The notes below the pieces were generated by a model, which ran no database searches, was not told the DNA's origin, and worked only from the letters and a program-made list of their open reading frames with translations. A program made the position numbers and the translations under genes. Below, piece by piece: positions 1 through 8,993 of a stretch of DNA of 64,000 nucleotides (position 1 is the stretch's first letter; each line of letters opens with the position of its first letter). Origin of the DNA: Pseudogemmobacter lacusdianii (GTDB lineage Bacteria; Pseudomonadota; Alphaproteobacteria; Rhodobacterales; Rhodobacteraceae). The stretch covers positions 149,746 through 213,745 of the forward strand of contig NZ_JAVDBT010000007.1 in assembly GCF_030848395.1 (NCBI RefSeq), written 5' to 3'.

Positions 1-1378
1 AAGTTTGCTTGGGAAAGGCCTCAGGGCGGGCCAGAACCTCTTCAAGCGCCCGCGCACTGCCGCCGCGCAACGCGCCATAGATCAGATTGGCCGCCTCATC
101 AGGGCCCATATCCTCGATCAAGCCATTGGCGGCAAAGCTGGCCACATTCACCATCGCTTCGGTATGGCCAAGATCCGCAGCTTGCCGGAACAGGCCCAGC
201 GCTTTGCTTTTATCCGCCGTCAGGCCGAGCTCGCCAAAATAGGTCAGCACGCCCATATCATTCACCGCCGCCGCGATCCCGGCGTCAGCCGAGGCTTGAT
301 AAAGACCCAAAGCCCGGGCCGGATCGGCCGTGACGCCAAAGCCGCCCTCCAGCACTTTGGCCAAGCGATACTGCGCCTCAGGGTCGCCTTGGGCGGCGGC
401 TTGTTCGAGCAAAGCAACCGCCCCGCTGGGATCGTAATTGGCATGCTGCCGGTCAAGCTTGGCCAATGCCAGCCCCACCACCGAGCGTGAATCCCCCGCA
501 TCTGCCAGCCGTTGCAGATTGGCCAGATCCTCATCGACGATGCGGGCCCAAGCCATTGCCAGATCTTCCACCCCGGCCTCACTTTCCACAGCGTCACCGC
601 CAGTCAGAAAGAAGGGCTGTCCGGGCAAAGAGCCATAGGTGGCAGGCTCTTGCGCATTGCCGGTCGCGGCCAAAACATCGTCGCGGACCTGCCGAAACAT
701 CAGGCCAATCTCTAGCCCCTCGATCACGATGTTCTTGCGCAAAGCAATATTGAAGGGGCTATTCTCGCCATCGCCGTCCAGCGCCACGGCGCCATCTCGG
801 GCGGCAAAGGCCACCAAAGTCCCCCGCTCGGGCGAGGGTGCTGCCAGCCCCCCTTTGCCCGTGGTGAGGCCCTTCGCCACCTCGGGGTCGCGCAGGTCGA
901 TCACATCGGGGAAAGGGTTGTCGCGGCAGCTGTCAAGAATAAGGATCGACATCTTCCGCGCGCCGTCCACAGCAGAGAGCATTTGGTCCATCGTCACCGA
1001 AGCGGTCACAATATCCTTGGCGCTCTGCACCTGAGCATCGATCGGGATCAGAAAGGTCGTGCCTTGAACCGAAACGCCATGTCCGGCGTAATAAATCAAA
1101 GCCAGATCCGCAGTTTCGGCCTTAAAGGCGAAATCTTGCAGTTGCGCCAAGGTCTCCTCCTTGGTCGCATCCATCGAAATATCGACGGCAAACCCCATCG
1201 TTTTCAGGTCAGCGGCCAGCGCTTTCACATCACTGAGGGTGTTTTTCAGCGGCGGCACGGACGAATAAGTCGACATGCCGATCACCAGAGCCACCCGGTC
1301 ACTGGCGCGGGTTTCCCCGGCAGCGGGTGTCACAAAACAAATAACCAGAAACGGCAACAGCAGAAAAATGCGCATCAT
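1..1378 (-). CDS. Caspase-like (peptidase C14) protein with Sel1 repeats, C-terminus cut by window edge
   Basis: Reading the minus strand from ATG at 1378 gives an open frame to the window edge, so the C-terminus is missing. Residues 1-21 look like a secretion signal (MMRIFLLLPF followed by a hydrophobic run and an Ala-rich end). Residues about 26-250 form a caspase-like domain. The expected His is in YYAGHG (about residue 100) and the Cys in LDSCRDNP (about 151), so both catalytic residues are present. The remainder holds tandem Sel1-type repeats with AxxxG(D/H)xxA patterns, such as AAAQGDPEAQYRLAKVLE. Known family members are secreted or periplasmic metacaspase-like proteases; Sel1 repeats usually mediate protein contacts. 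The target is unknown. The gene is monocistronic at this end and divergent from ohr. Confidence 0.85.
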   Translation of the reverse strand, partial: MMRIFLLLPFLVICFVTPAAGETRASDRVALVIGMSTYSSVPPLKNTLSDVKALAADLKTMGFAVDISMDATKEETLAQLQDFAFKAETADLALIYYAGHGVSVQGTTFLIPIDAQVQSAKDIVTASVTMDQMLSAVDGARKMSILILDSCRDNPFPDVIDLRDPEVAKGLTTGKGGLAAPSPERGTLVAFAARDGAVALDGDGENSPFNIALRKNIVIEGLEIGLMFRQVRDDVLAATGNAQEPATYGSLPGQPFFLTGGDAVESEAGVEDLAMAWARIVDEDLANLQRLADAGDSRSVVGLALAKLDRQHANYDPSGAVALLEQAAAQGDPEAQYRLAKVLEGGFGVTADPARALGLYQASADAGIAAAVNDMGVLTYFGELGLTADKSKALGLFRQAADLGHTEAMVNVASFAANGLIEDMGPDEAANLIYGALRGGSARALEEVLARPEAFPKQT

Positions 1379-1627
1379 GAACAAAACCCAGCCAAAAATG
1401 GCCTAATGGCGCGAATCCTACTCTGGCCCATGCGAATCGGCAAAGGAATTACAGCGCGCATTTGCGGGCGGTTGCAGCTGGCTCAGCCAATTTTCGCCGC
1501 TCAGCGCGCCGGTGGTCAGACTTCTGTTGGCCTTAGCCCCTAAGCGCCCATGATGCCGCAAAGCGCCAAAGCTTGGCCCTTTATCGCGCAAATATCCCGA
1601 TCACATCGCCAGAAAGAGGAGCCAAAG

Positions 1628-2056
1628 ATGACTGTAGACGCCAAATATTGGACCGAGGCGAAGGCCAGCGGCGGCGGGCGCAATGGCATTGCCGGGCTGG
1701 TCAATGGCCAACTCACCGTCACCATGACCAGCCCAAAAGAGCTGGGCGGCTCGGGGCTGGGGCACAACCCGGAAGAGCTGTTCGCGGTGGGCTATGCCGC
1801 TTGCTACCTTGGCGCGATGCGCTTTGCTGCGGGGTCAGAAAAGCTTGGCACCGTGCCAGACACGGCAACGGTGAATGCCCATGTCGGCATCGGCCCGCGC
1901 TCGGACGGTGGTTTTGGCATCAAGGTAAAGCTGGTGGTCAGCCTGCCGGGGCTGGATCGCGCTGTGGCCGAAAAGATCGTCGAGCGCGGCCATTTCATCT
2001 GCCCCTATTCCAACGCCACCCGTGGCAATATCGAGGTTGAGACCCAGCTTCTGTAA
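1628..2056 (+). CDS. ohr: Organic hydroperoxide resistance protein (Ohr, OsmC family)
   Basis: A 142-residue protein, the normal length of Ohr. Ohr reduces organic and fatty-acid hydroperoxides in the cytoplasm with a reactive Cys recycled by lipoylated proteins. The two redox cysteines are visible: C59 in GYAACYLGA and C125 in HFICPYSNATRGN, a signature of Ohr rather than of OsmC proper. The start at 1628 is chosen because of a purine-rich GAAAGAGGAG just upstream and because the N-terminus then fits the family; an upstream in-frame ATG at 1550 would add 26 residues with no family likeness. No ohrR regulator gene lies next to it in this window. Confidence 0.93.
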   Translation: MTVDAKYWTEAKASGGGRNGIAGLVNGQLTVTMTSPKELGGSGLGHNPEELFAVGYAACYLGAMRFAAGSEKLGTVPDTATVNAHVGIGPRSDGGFGIKVKLVVSLPGLDRAVAEKIVERGHFICPYSNATRGNIEVETQLL

Positions 2057-2172
2057 CCCTAAGGCACGCGACGCTTTTTACTTAGAAAAGCACGCGCTTA
2101 GGGAAAATGAACGGTAGATTTTCGGGCCCAGACCGACCAACCTTTGGCAAAAACCATAAGGGAGGATTCGTG

Positions 2173-3285
2173 ATGACGACCGGCTTTTACTTCGACGAAC
2201 ATTGCCTTTGGCACACCACGGGCGAGCATGTGATCATCGCGCCAGTCGGCGGCTTTCTACAGCCGCCTTCGGGCGCGGGTCATGCCGAAAGCCCCGAGAC
2301 CAAACGGCGGCTGAAGAACTTGGTCGAGGTCTCGGGCCTTGGCGATCAACTCTCATGGCGCAAGGCGCAAGCCCTGACCCGGGCCGAGATGGAGCGGATC
2401 CACCCCGCCAGCTATCTGGATAAGTTCAAGGCGCTCTCGGATGCCCAAGGTGGCAATGCGGGCTATTACTCGCCCTTTGGTCCGGGGTCTTTTGAGATTG
2501 CCGCCTTGTCGGCAGGACTGGTGAAGCAAGCGGTGTCGGACGTCTATCACCGGCACCTCGACAATGCCTATGTGATCTCGCGCCCGCCGGGGCACCATTG
2601 CCTGCCCGATGCGTCGATGGGCTTTTGCCTTTTGGCCAATATCCCCTTGGCGATCGAAGCCTTGCGGGCCGAGGTTGGCCCATTGCGCGTGGCGGTGGTG
2701 GATTGGGATGTGCACCACGGCAATGGCACTGAGGCCTGTTTCATCGACCGCGACGACACGCTGACCATCAGCCTGCATCAAGAAAACTGCTTCCCGCCCG
2801 ATCAAGGCCGCGCCGAGACGCGGGGGCAAGGCCAAGGTGAGGGCTATAACCTTAACATCCCGCTTTTGCCGGGCGGTGGCCATCAGACCTATATGGACGC
2901 GTTTGAGCTGTTGGTCGCACCAGCATTGCGCGCCTTCAAGCCTGATATGATCATTGTCGCCTCGGGGCTGGATGCCAATTCCTTTGACCCCTTGGCACGG
3001 ATGCAGGCGCATTCCGACACTTTCCGCGCCATGGCTTGCCAGATCAAAGCCTTGGCCGATGAATTGTGTGACGGCCGGGTCTTGGCCGCGCATGAAGGCG
3101 GCTATGCCGAAGGCTATGTCCCCTTCTGCGGCCTTGCGATCATCGAAGAATTCTCTCGCCACCGCACTAAGGTCCAAGATCCCTTCCTAGAGATTTTGCA
3201 GGCCCAGCAACCGCCCGCAGATTTCATTGCCTATCAGCGCCAAAGGCTTCAAGCGCAGGCGAAGGCCGCGGGCTTGGTGAGCTGA
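2173..3285 (+). CDS. Class II histone-deacetylase-like / acetylpolyamine amidohydrolase
   Basis: A 370-residue zinc amidohydrolase of the arginase/deacetylase fold. Visible motifs are the catalytic His pair H141-H142 in RPPGHHCLPD, zinc ligands D179 and H181 in DWDVHHGNGT, the third ligand D267 in SGLDANSFDP, and EGGY near the C-terminus. Relatives remove acetyl groups from polyamines or other small acyl-amines. The exact substrate cannot be told from sequence. The start at 2173 follows a strong GGGAGG at about 2159-2164; an in-frame GTG sits one codon earlier, and ATG 2107 would give an unlikely 22-residue extension. A rho-independent terminator follows at 3308, so the gene is its own unit ahead of the pst operon. 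A second family member lies at 18215-19123. Confidence 0.85.
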   Translation: MTTGFYFDEHCLWHTTGEHVIIAPVGGFLQPPSGAGHAESPETKRRLKNLVEVSGLGDQLSWRKAQALTRAEMERIHPASYLDKFKALSDAQGGNAGYYSPFGPGSFEIAALSAGLVKQAVSDVYHRHLDNAYVISRPPGHHCLPDASMGFCLLANIPLAIEALRAEVGPLRVAVVDWDVHHGNGTEACFIDRDDTLTISLHQENCFPPDQGRAETRGQGQGEGYNLNIPLLPGGGHQTYMDAFELLVAPALRAFKPDMIIVASGLDANSFDPLARMQAHSDTFRAMACQIKALADELCDGRVLAAHEGGYAEGYVPFCGLAIIEEFSRHRTKVQDPFLEILQAQQPPADFIAYQRQRLQAQAKAAGLVS

Positions 3286-3307
3286 TCGCCTTCCATCGGA
3301 CCAAAAC

Positions 3308-3344
3308 CTGCGGGCCAAAGAATTTACCCCGGCCCGCAGTTTTT
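3308..3344 (+). terminator. Rho-independent terminator after the deacetylase gene
   Basis: Perfect 9-bp arms CTGCGGGCC (3308-3316) and GGCCCGCAG (3331-3339) enclose a 14-nt loop and are followed by five T. It separates the deacetylase gene from the pst promoter. Confidence 0.85.
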
Positions 3345-3352
3345 GACGCATT

Positions 3353-3396
3353 GTCACATAGGCTTCACAAAACTCTGACATGACCGTCACATAAAC
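3353..3396 (+). promoter_or_regulatory. Pho-box array: four 11-bp repeat units upstream of pstS
   Basis: Four head-to-tail 11-bp units lie here: GTCACATAGGC, TTCACAAAACT, CTGACATGACC and GTCACATAAAC. Each begins with a TNACA-type heptamer and the period is exactly 11 bp. PhoB-type regulators bind tandem 7-bp half-sites spaced by 4 bp, so this fits two Pho boxes in tandem. A possible -10 element (around CCTATCC, 3399-3405) follows about one helical turn later. The pstS start codon is 56 bp downstream. Induction under phosphate starvation is inferred. Confidence 0.75.
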
Positions 3397-3451
3397 GTCC
3401 TATCCGGGGCGCGGTCGTTCCATGCGGCCACAGGACATTCAGGAGATACTG

Positions 3452-4507
3452 ATGAAATCCGTGATGCTCACCGCTTCGGCGCTCGCCATGGCCGCGATGA
3501 CCGCTGGCGTGGCTCAGGCCCGCGACAATATCCAAATCAGCGGCTCGTCCACCGTGCTGCCCTATGCCACCATCGTGGCCGAGGCTTTTGGTGAGAACTT
3601 TGACTTCGCCACCCCGGTGGTCGAAGGCGGCGGCTCGGGTGCCGGCCGTAAGAACATGTGCCAAGGCGTCGGCGAAAACACCATCGACATCGCCAACTCC
3701 TCGAGCCGCATCAAGCAAAGCGACATCGATCTGTGCGCCGCCAATGGCGTGGCCGAGATCATGGAAGTCCGCTTTGGCTATGACGGCATCGTCTTTGCCT
3801 CGGACATCGCTGGCCCGGACTTCGCCTATACCCCGGCGCAATGGTTCAACGCCCTTGCAAAAGACGTGGTGAAAGACGGCGCGATCGTTGCCAACCCGAA
3901 CAAAACCTGGGCTGACGTTGACGCGGCTCTGCCGGCGCAAGACATCCTTGCTTTCATCCCCGGCACCAAACACGGCACCCGCGAAGTCTTCGACGAGAAA
4001 GTCATCGTGCAAGGCTGTGAAGACAGCGGCGCATACGAAGCTTTCGTCGCTGCCTCGACCGCAGCAGACGATTCGGCCAAGGCTGACGAAGCCGAAGACA
4101 AGTGCATGGCTCTGCGCACCGACGGCGTTTCGGTCGACATCGACGGCGACTACACCGAGACCCTGGCCCGCATCGGCGCCAACAAAAACGCCATCGGCGT
4201 CTTTGGCCTGTCCTTCTACCAAAACAACTCGGACAAGCTGAAAGTCGCAACCATGTCGGGCGTCGTGCCGACGGTTGAGGCAATCGCAAGCGGTGACTAT
4301 CCGGTCTCGCGCCCGCTGTTCTTCTACGTTAAGAAGGCGCACTTCGGCGTCATTCCGGGCCTGAAAGAATATGTCGAGTTCTTCGTGAGCGACGACATGG
4401 CTGGTCCCGATGGCCCGATGGCGGCCTACGGTCTGGTGTCTGACCCGGAGCTGGCGGCGACCCAAGCTGCTGTCGCTGCGGAAACCCCGATGGGCCCGCT
4501 GGAATAA
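3452..4507 (+). CDS. pstS: Phosphate ABC transporter periplasmic binding protein PstS
   Basis: A 351-residue protein with a clear signal peptide (about residues 1-23, ending GVAQA) and the PstS start IQISGSSTVLP, which contributes phosphate-binding residues. The motif VEGGGSGAGRKNMC is also typical. It captures inorganic phosphate in the periplasm and delivers it to PstC-PstA. The start at 3452 has AGGAG at 3441-3445 upstream and gives a proper signal peptide, unlike the in-frame ATG at 3422. It is first in the operon with pstC, pstA, pstB and phoU, behind a Pho-box array. A perfect hairpin follows its stop codon. Confidence 0.95.
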   Translation: MKSVMLTASALAMAAMTAGVAQARDNIQISGSSTVLPYATIVAEAFGENFDFATPVVEGGGSGAGRKNMCQGVGENTIDIANSSSRIKQSDIDLCAANGVAEIMEVRFGYDGIVFASDIAGPDFAYTPAQWFNALAKDVVKDGAIVANPNKTWADVDAALPAQDILAFIPGTKHGTREVFDEKVIVQGCEDSGAYEAFVAASTAADDSAKADEAEDKCMALRTDGVSVDIDGDYTETLARIGANKNAIGVFGLSFYQNNSDKLKVATMSGVVPTVEAIASGDYPVSRPLFFYVKKAHFGVIPGLKEYVEFFVSDDMAGPDGPMAAYGLVSDPELAATQAAVAAETPMGPLE

Positions 4508-4520
4508 ACCAAGCCGTTGG

Positions 4521-4552
4521 AAGATGGCGGCACGCTCCCTGCCGCCATCTTT
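4521..4552 (+). terminator. Intercistronic hairpin between pstS and pstC (attenuator or mRNA-stability element)
   Basis: Perfect 12-bp arms AAGATGGCGGCA (4521-4532) and TGCCGCCATCTT (4540-4551) with a 7-nt loop, followed only by a short TTTC. The weak T run suggests partial termination or 3'-end protection rather than a full stop. Such a device would let pstS be made in excess over the membrane subunits. Confidence 0.7.
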
Positions 4553-4585
4553 CACATCCAAGCCCCTCCTTAACGGACGTGGACC

Positions 4586-6043
4586 ATGAGCATAGCTCTT
4601 CTGACGCTGATCATTCTGGGCCTTTCCGCCCTAGGTTACCTTTTGGGCCGTCAACGGGCCCTTGCTGCCGTTGAGGGGGATGCACGCAAACTGCACTCCC
4701 TGCCGTCCTATTACGGGGCCTCGGTCTTCCTTTTCACCGCTTTGCCGGCCTTCCTGACGCTGCTTGTTTGGCTGATCGCCCAGCCGCTGCTGATCGAGCG
4801 CTCGGTCGCTGGCATGATTACCCCTGCCGATATTCCCGCAGGCACCACGCTCTCCTTGGTGATGAGCGATGTGCAGCGGATCGCCGTTGGAACCGAGCAA
4901 CTGGTCGCCGATGGCATGTCCGAGACCGAGCTTGCCGCTTTGCAAGCCGATCCGGCTGGCCTGCGCTCGGCGCTGGGTCGTCTGGGCGTCTCTGTGGCCG
5001 AGACCACCACCCCCAATGTGCTTGAGGCCGCCAAGGCCTATCGCGCCTCGGCCAGCCTTGGCCATTTTGGCATGATCGTCGCCGCTTTGGCGCTGGCAGT
5101 CGCCGGGCTTTTGATCTCGGCCTTCCGGGTCACGCCCGAGCTCCGCGCCCGCAACATCGTTGAATCCTTCATCCGCGTCTTGCTGATCGGGGCCTCGACC
5201 GTCGCCATTCTGACCACGCTTGGCATTGTCTTCTCGCTGGTCTTCGAATCCTGGCACTTCTTCCAACTCTACCCGGCGAAAGACTTTTTCTTCTCGCTGA
5301 CCTGGAACCCGAAATTCGGCGGCGGCTCGTCGCTGGGGGTTTGGCCGCTGGTCTGGGGCACGCTTTATGTCTCCTTCGTGGCCTTGGTCATCGCGGTGCC
5401 TCTGGGCATCCTTTCGGCAATCTATCTGTCGGAATATGCTTCTCCCACCGTCCGCAGCGTCGCCAAGCCCTTGCTTGAGATCCTCGCCGGTATCCCCTCG
5501 ATCGTTTACGGCCTCTTCGCGCTGGTGACGGTTGGCCCCTTGCTGCGCGATTGGCTCGCCATGCCTTTGGGTCTGGGCGCGAGCTCGTCTTCGGTGGCGA
5601 CCGCGGGTCTGGTGATGGGGATCATGCTGATCCCTTATGTCTCTTCGCTCTCCGATGACATCATCAACTCGGTGCCGCAGAGCTTGCGCGATGGGTCTTA
5701 CGCCATCGGGGCAACCCCTTCGGAAACCGTGCGCCAAGTCGTCCTGCCCGCCGCCCTTCCCGGCATCGTGGGCGCGGTGCTCTTGGCCGCCAGCCGCGCT
5801 ATTGGTGAGACGATGATCGTGGTGATGGGCGCAGGGGCCGCGGCAAAACTTTCGATGAACCCGTTTGAGGCGATGACCACCGTCACCGTCAAAATCGTCA
5901 GCCAGCTGACCGGCGACACCGAATTTGCCAGCCCTGAGACCTTGGTTGCCTTCGCCCTTGGCCTGACGCTCTTCGTCTTCACCCTTGGCTTGAACATTCT
6001 GGCGCTCTTCATCGTGCGCAAATATCGCGAGCAATACGAATGA
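4586..6043 (+). CDS. pstC: Phosphate ABC transporter permease PstC (long alphaproteobacterial form)
   Basis: A 485-residue inner-membrane permease, much longer than the roughly 320 residues of the enterobacterial protein. The N-terminal part has three hydrophobic segments (about 2-20, 45-70 and 155-180) around a soluble stretch. The C-terminal half is the transport domain, with the ABC permease coupling loop DGSYAIGATPSETVRQVVLPAALPG around 370-395. It forms the channel with PstA and is energised by PstB. The stop overlaps the pstA start in ATGA. The ribosome-binding site is weak, with GGA in GGACGTGGACC. Confidence 0.93.
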   Translation: MSIALLTLIILGLSALGYLLGRQRALAAVEGDARKLHSLPSYYGASVFLFTALPAFLTLLVWLIAQPLLIERSVAGMITPADIPAGTTLSLVMSDVQRIAVGTEQLVADGMSETELAALQADPAGLRSALGRLGVSVAETTTPNVLEAAKAYRASASLGHFGMIVAALALAVAGLLISAFRVTPELRARNIVESFIRVLLIGASTVAILTTLGIVFSLVFESWHFFQLYPAKDFFFSLTWNPKFGGGSSLGVWPLVWGTLYVSFVALVIAVPLGILSAIYLSEYASPTVRSVAKPLLEILAGIPSIVYGLFALVTVGPLLRDWLAMPLGLGASSSSVATAGLVMGIMLIPYVSSLSDDIINSVPQSLRDGSYAIGATPSETVRQVVLPAALPGIVGAVLLAASRAIGETMIVVMGAGAAAKLSMNPFEAMTTVTVKIVSQLTGDTEFASPETLVAFALGLTLFVFTLGLNILALFIVRKYREQYE

Positions 6044-7383
6044 CCGAGATATCGCAACAAGCAGAGCCGCCGGTAAAATCGCTGTTTGAGTCCGATCTGC
6101 GCACCCGCCGCCGCAATGCCGCTGAAACCCGGTTTCGGCTTTACGGCATGGCGGCAGTCGCGATGGGCATCTTCGCACTGATCTTCTTGCTGGTCTCGGT
6201 GCTGGGCAACGGGGTTTCCTCGTTCCGCCAAACCAGCATTGAGTTGCAAGTCACGCTGGACGAAGCGGTGTTGGACAAAACCGGCAGCCGTGACCCCGAG
6301 GTGATGAAGAAGGTCACAACCATCGGCTATGGCAAGATTTTGGATCAAGCCTTGGCCGATACTTTGGCCGCCCATGACATCGACGTCTCGGCCCTGACGC
6401 CCAAGCAGCTTTCGGGCATGAAGTCGGACGAGGCCCCGCGCCGCTTGCGCGATCTGGTGTTGGCCGACCCCTCGCTGGTGGGCCAAACCATCACCTTCCA
6501 CGCGCTGGCCACCAGCCGCATCGACGGCTTTGAGAAAGGCCGTGTGACGATGGAAAGCGCCAAGCTCGACAGCAATATCTCGGTCGAGCAGTTGGAAGTG
6601 GCGCAGGCGATGAAGGACAAAGGCCTGTTGTCGATGCCCTTCAACTGGGGCTTCTTCACCAGCGCCGATGCTTCGGAGCTGCGTCCTGAAGCAGCAGGTG
6701 TTGGCGTCGCCATGCTCGGCTCGCTTTACATGATGCTGATCGTGCTGGTGCTGTCGCTGCCGATCGGTGTTGCCGCCTCGATCTATCTTGAGGAACTGGC
6801 ACCCCAGAACCGTTGGACCGATATCATCGAGGTGAATATCGCCAACCTCGCCGCGGTTCCGGCGATCGTTTACGGCATTCTGGCTTTGGCCCTGTTCATC
6901 AACTTCCTTGGCCTGCCGCAATCGGCACCGATGGTTGGTGGCCTTGTGCTGACGCTGATGACGCTGCCGACCATCATCATCGCCACCCGCGCCGCGCTGA
7001 AAGCCGTGCCGCCCTCGATCCGCGATGCGGCTTTGGGTGTGGGCGCCAGCCGGATGCAGACCATCTTCCACCATGTGCTGCCCTTGGCGATGCCCGGCAT
7101 CCTGACCGGCACCATCCTTGGCCTTGCCCGCGCCTTGGGCGAGAGCGCGCCTTTGCTGCTGATTGGCATGGTGGCTTTCGTAAAAGACTACCCCTCGGCC
7201 CCGCCTGCCGGTCTGATGGAACCCGCCTCGGCTTTGCCGGTTCAGGTTTACCAATGGACCCAAAGGGCCGATCCTGCGTTTGTAGAACGGGCCTCCGGTG
7301 CGATCATCGTGCTGCTGGTTTTCCTTGTTGCGATGAACGCGACCGCAATCCTCCTTCGCCGCCGCTTCGAGCGCCGCTGGTGA
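6040..7383 (+). CDS. pstA: Phosphate ABC transporter permease PstA (long form)
   Basis: A 447-residue permease against about 296 in E. coli. A first membrane segment at about 33-60 is followed by a soluble, probably periplasmic region of about 150 residues. The normal permease domain then starts near residue 215 (VAMLGSLYMMLIVLVLSLPIG). The coupling loop RDAALGVGASRMQTIFHHVLP is present around 330-350. The long insert is a feature I associate with alphaproteobacterial PstA; its role is unknown to me. The start codon overlaps the pstC stop. Confidence 0.93.
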   Translation: MTEISQQAEPPVKSLFESDLRTRRRNAAETRFRLYGMAAVAMGIFALIFLLVSVLGNGVSSFRQTSIELQVTLDEAVLDKTGSRDPEVMKKVTTIGYGKILDQALADTLAAHDIDVSALTPKQLSGMKSDEAPRRLRDLVLADPSLVGQTITFHALATSRIDGFEKGRVTMESAKLDSNISVEQLEVAQAMKDKGLLSMPFNWGFFTSADASELRPEAAGVGVAMLGSLYMMLIVLVLSLPIGVAASIYLEELAPQNRWTDIIEVNIANLAAVPAIVYGILALALFINFLGLPQSAPMVGGLVLTLMTLPTIIIATRAALKAVPPSIRDAALGVGASRMQTIFHHVLPLAMPGILTGTILGLARALGESAPLLLIGMVAFVKDYPSAPPAGLMEPASALPVQVYQWTQRADPAFVERASGAIIVLLVFLVAMNATAILLRRRFERRW

Positions 7384-7395
7384 TCTGACAGGCTA

Positions 7396-8199
7396 ATGGA
7401 CATGAACCTCATGCAAACCCCAGTTTCCGACACCACCGCCCTTAAGCCCCGCATCACGGCCTCGGGCGTGCAGGTCTATTATGACACCAACCACGCGTTG
7501 AAGGATGTCTCGGTCAATATCCTTGACCGGACCACCACCGCCTTCATCGGCCCTTCGGGCTGCGGCAAAAGCACCTTCCTGCGCTGCCTCAACCGGATGA
7601 ACGACACCGTGGCCTCGGCCCGGGTCGAGGGGAAGATCCTGCTCGACGGGCAGGACATCTACGACAAGCGCGTCGATCCGGTGCAATTGCGCGCCCGCAT
7701 CGGCATGGTGTTCCAAAAACCGAACCCCTTCCCCAAGTCGATCTATGACAACGTGGCTTATGGCCCGCGCATCCACGGTCTGGCCCGCAACAAGGCCGAG
7801 CTGGATGAGATCGTGGAAACCTCGCTGCGCCGTGCTGCTTTGTGGAACGAGGTGAAAGACCGCCTCTCCGCCCCCGGCACCGGGCTTTCGGGTGGCCAAC
7901 AGCAGCGCCTTTGCATCGCCCGCGCCGTGGCGACCGGCCCCGAGGTTCTGCTGATGGACGAGCCCTGCTCGGCCTTGGACCCGATCGCCACCGCCCAAGT
8001 CGAGGCGCTGATTGATGAGCTGCGCGAGCAGTATTCCGTCGTCATCGTGACCCATTCGATGCAGCAAGCTGCCCGTGTCAGCCAAAAAACCGCCTTCTTC
8101 CACCTTGGAAATCTGGTGGAATACGGCGACACTCAGCAGATCTTTACCAACCCGCAAGATCCGCGCACCGAAAGCTATATCACCGGACGGATCGGCTAA
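7396..8199 (+). CDS. pstB: Phosphate ABC transporter ATPase PstB
   Basis: A 267-residue ABC ATPase. Walker A is GPSGCGKST (residues 52-60), the Q-loop lies in [11 protein letters not shown], the signature is [14 protein letters not shown], and Walker B is [13 protein letters not shown], followed by a switch His in [11 protein letters not shown]. The [18 protein letters not shown] stretch is typical of PstB. It hydrolyses ATP on the cytoplasmic face of PstCA. It lies 12 bp after pstA and 4 bp before phoU. Confidence 0.95.
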   Translation: MDMNLMQTPVSDTTALKPRITASGVQVYYDTNHALKDVSVNILDRTTTAFIGPSGCGKSTFLRCLNRMNDTVASARVEGKILLDGQDIYDKRVDPVQLRARIGMVFQKPNPFPKSIYDNVAYGPRIHGLARNKAELDEIVETSLRRAALWNEVKDRLSAPGTGLSGGQQQRLCIARAVATGPEVLLMDEPCSALDPIATAQVEALIDELREQYSVVIVTHSMQQAARVSQKTAFFHLGNLVEYGDTQQIFTNPQDPRTESYITGRIG

Positions 8200-8203
8200 G
8201 AGC

Positions 8204-8926
8204 ATGGCGATGACCCCCGACACCCCGCATATCTCCTCGGCCTTCGACCGTGAGATCGATGCGCTTTTGGCCAAGCTGACGCTGATGAGCGGTCTGGTCG
8301 AGCGCGCTTTGGTCGACAGCGCCGTCGCGCTTGAGGCGCAAGACACCGACGCGGCCGAGCGGATGATCCGCGCCGATAAGGACATCGACGCGCTGGATGA
8401 GCAGATCAATCTGGATGCCGCCGGGCTGATCGCACGGCGCAGCCCCACGGCCAGCGATCTGCGGCTGATCTTGGCGGTGATGCGCACCTCCTCCAGCCTT
8501 GAGCGGGTGGGCGATCTGGCCAAGAACGTCGCCAAGCGCACCCTGCCTTTGGCGCAAAGCCGCCAGGTCGAAGGCGCCACCAGCACCATCCGCCGCATGG
8601 CCAAGATGGTGGCGGTGATGCTGGAAGAGGCGATGCGCGCCCTGACCCGCAAAGATGCCGTGCTGGCCGCCGATGTGCGCGCCCGCGATCTCGACATCGA
8701 CACGATGTACAATACGCTCTTCCGCTCTTTGCTGACGCATATGCTGGAGAACCAGTCCAACATCACCCCGGCGATGCATCTGCATTTCATCGCCAAGAAC
8801 ATCGAGCGCGCTGGCGACCATGCGACCGGGATTGCCGAACAGGCGATCTATCTCGCCACGGGTGAGCTGCCCAGCGACGCCCGCCCCAAGGCCGAGGCCT
8901 TGGGAAGCACAGCGCCGAAGGCGTAA
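8204..8926 (+). CDS. phoU: Phosphate transport system regulatory protein PhoU
   Basis: A 240-residue helical protein with two PhoU domains, each carrying an acidic E/DxxxD metal-binding pattern (for example RADKDIDALDEQIN, and DVRARDLDIDTMYN in the second). PhoU links the Pst transporter to the PhoR kinase and limits phosphate uptake. Start at 8204 (MAMTPDTPHISSAFD) is 4 bp after pstB and fits the family; an upstream in-frame start at 8075 would overlap pstB by over 120 bp. phoB, which often follows phoU in this group, is absent; a strong terminator follows instead. Confidence 0.93.
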   Translation: MAMTPDTPHISSAFDREIDALLAKLTLMSGLVERALVDSAVALEAQDTDAAERMIRADKDIDALDEQINLDAAGLIARRSPTASDLRLILAVMRTSSSLERVGDLAKNVAKRTLPLAQSRQVEGATSTIRRMAKMVAVMLEEAMRALTRKDAVLAADVRARDLDIDTMYNTLFRSLLTHMLENQSNITPAMHLHFIAKNIERAGDHATGIAEQAIYLATGELPSDARPKAEALGSTAPKA

Positions 8927-8946
8927 GACGGCTATAAGTGATGCAA

Positions 8947-8973
8947 AAGGGCGGCCCGATCTGGGCCGCCCTT
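8947..8973. terminator. Terminator between phoU and the convergent nfeD-like gene
   Basis: Perfect 11-bp arms AAGGGCGGCCC and GGGCCGCCCTT with loop GATCT. The element sits between two convergent genes and is A-flanked on one side and T-rich on the other, so it can serve both directions. Confidence 0.85.
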
Positions 8974-8993
8974 AATCTTTGTAAACAACCCGT

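Noticed and set aside
3365..4561. Minus-strand open frame opposite pstS
   Set aside because: No motifs, and pstS on the other strand is certain.
4631..6178. Long minus-strand open frame opposite pstC and pstA
   Set aside because: It is Arg/Gln/Asp-rich without family likeness and fully covers the well-supported pstC gene, so it is a high-GC shadow.
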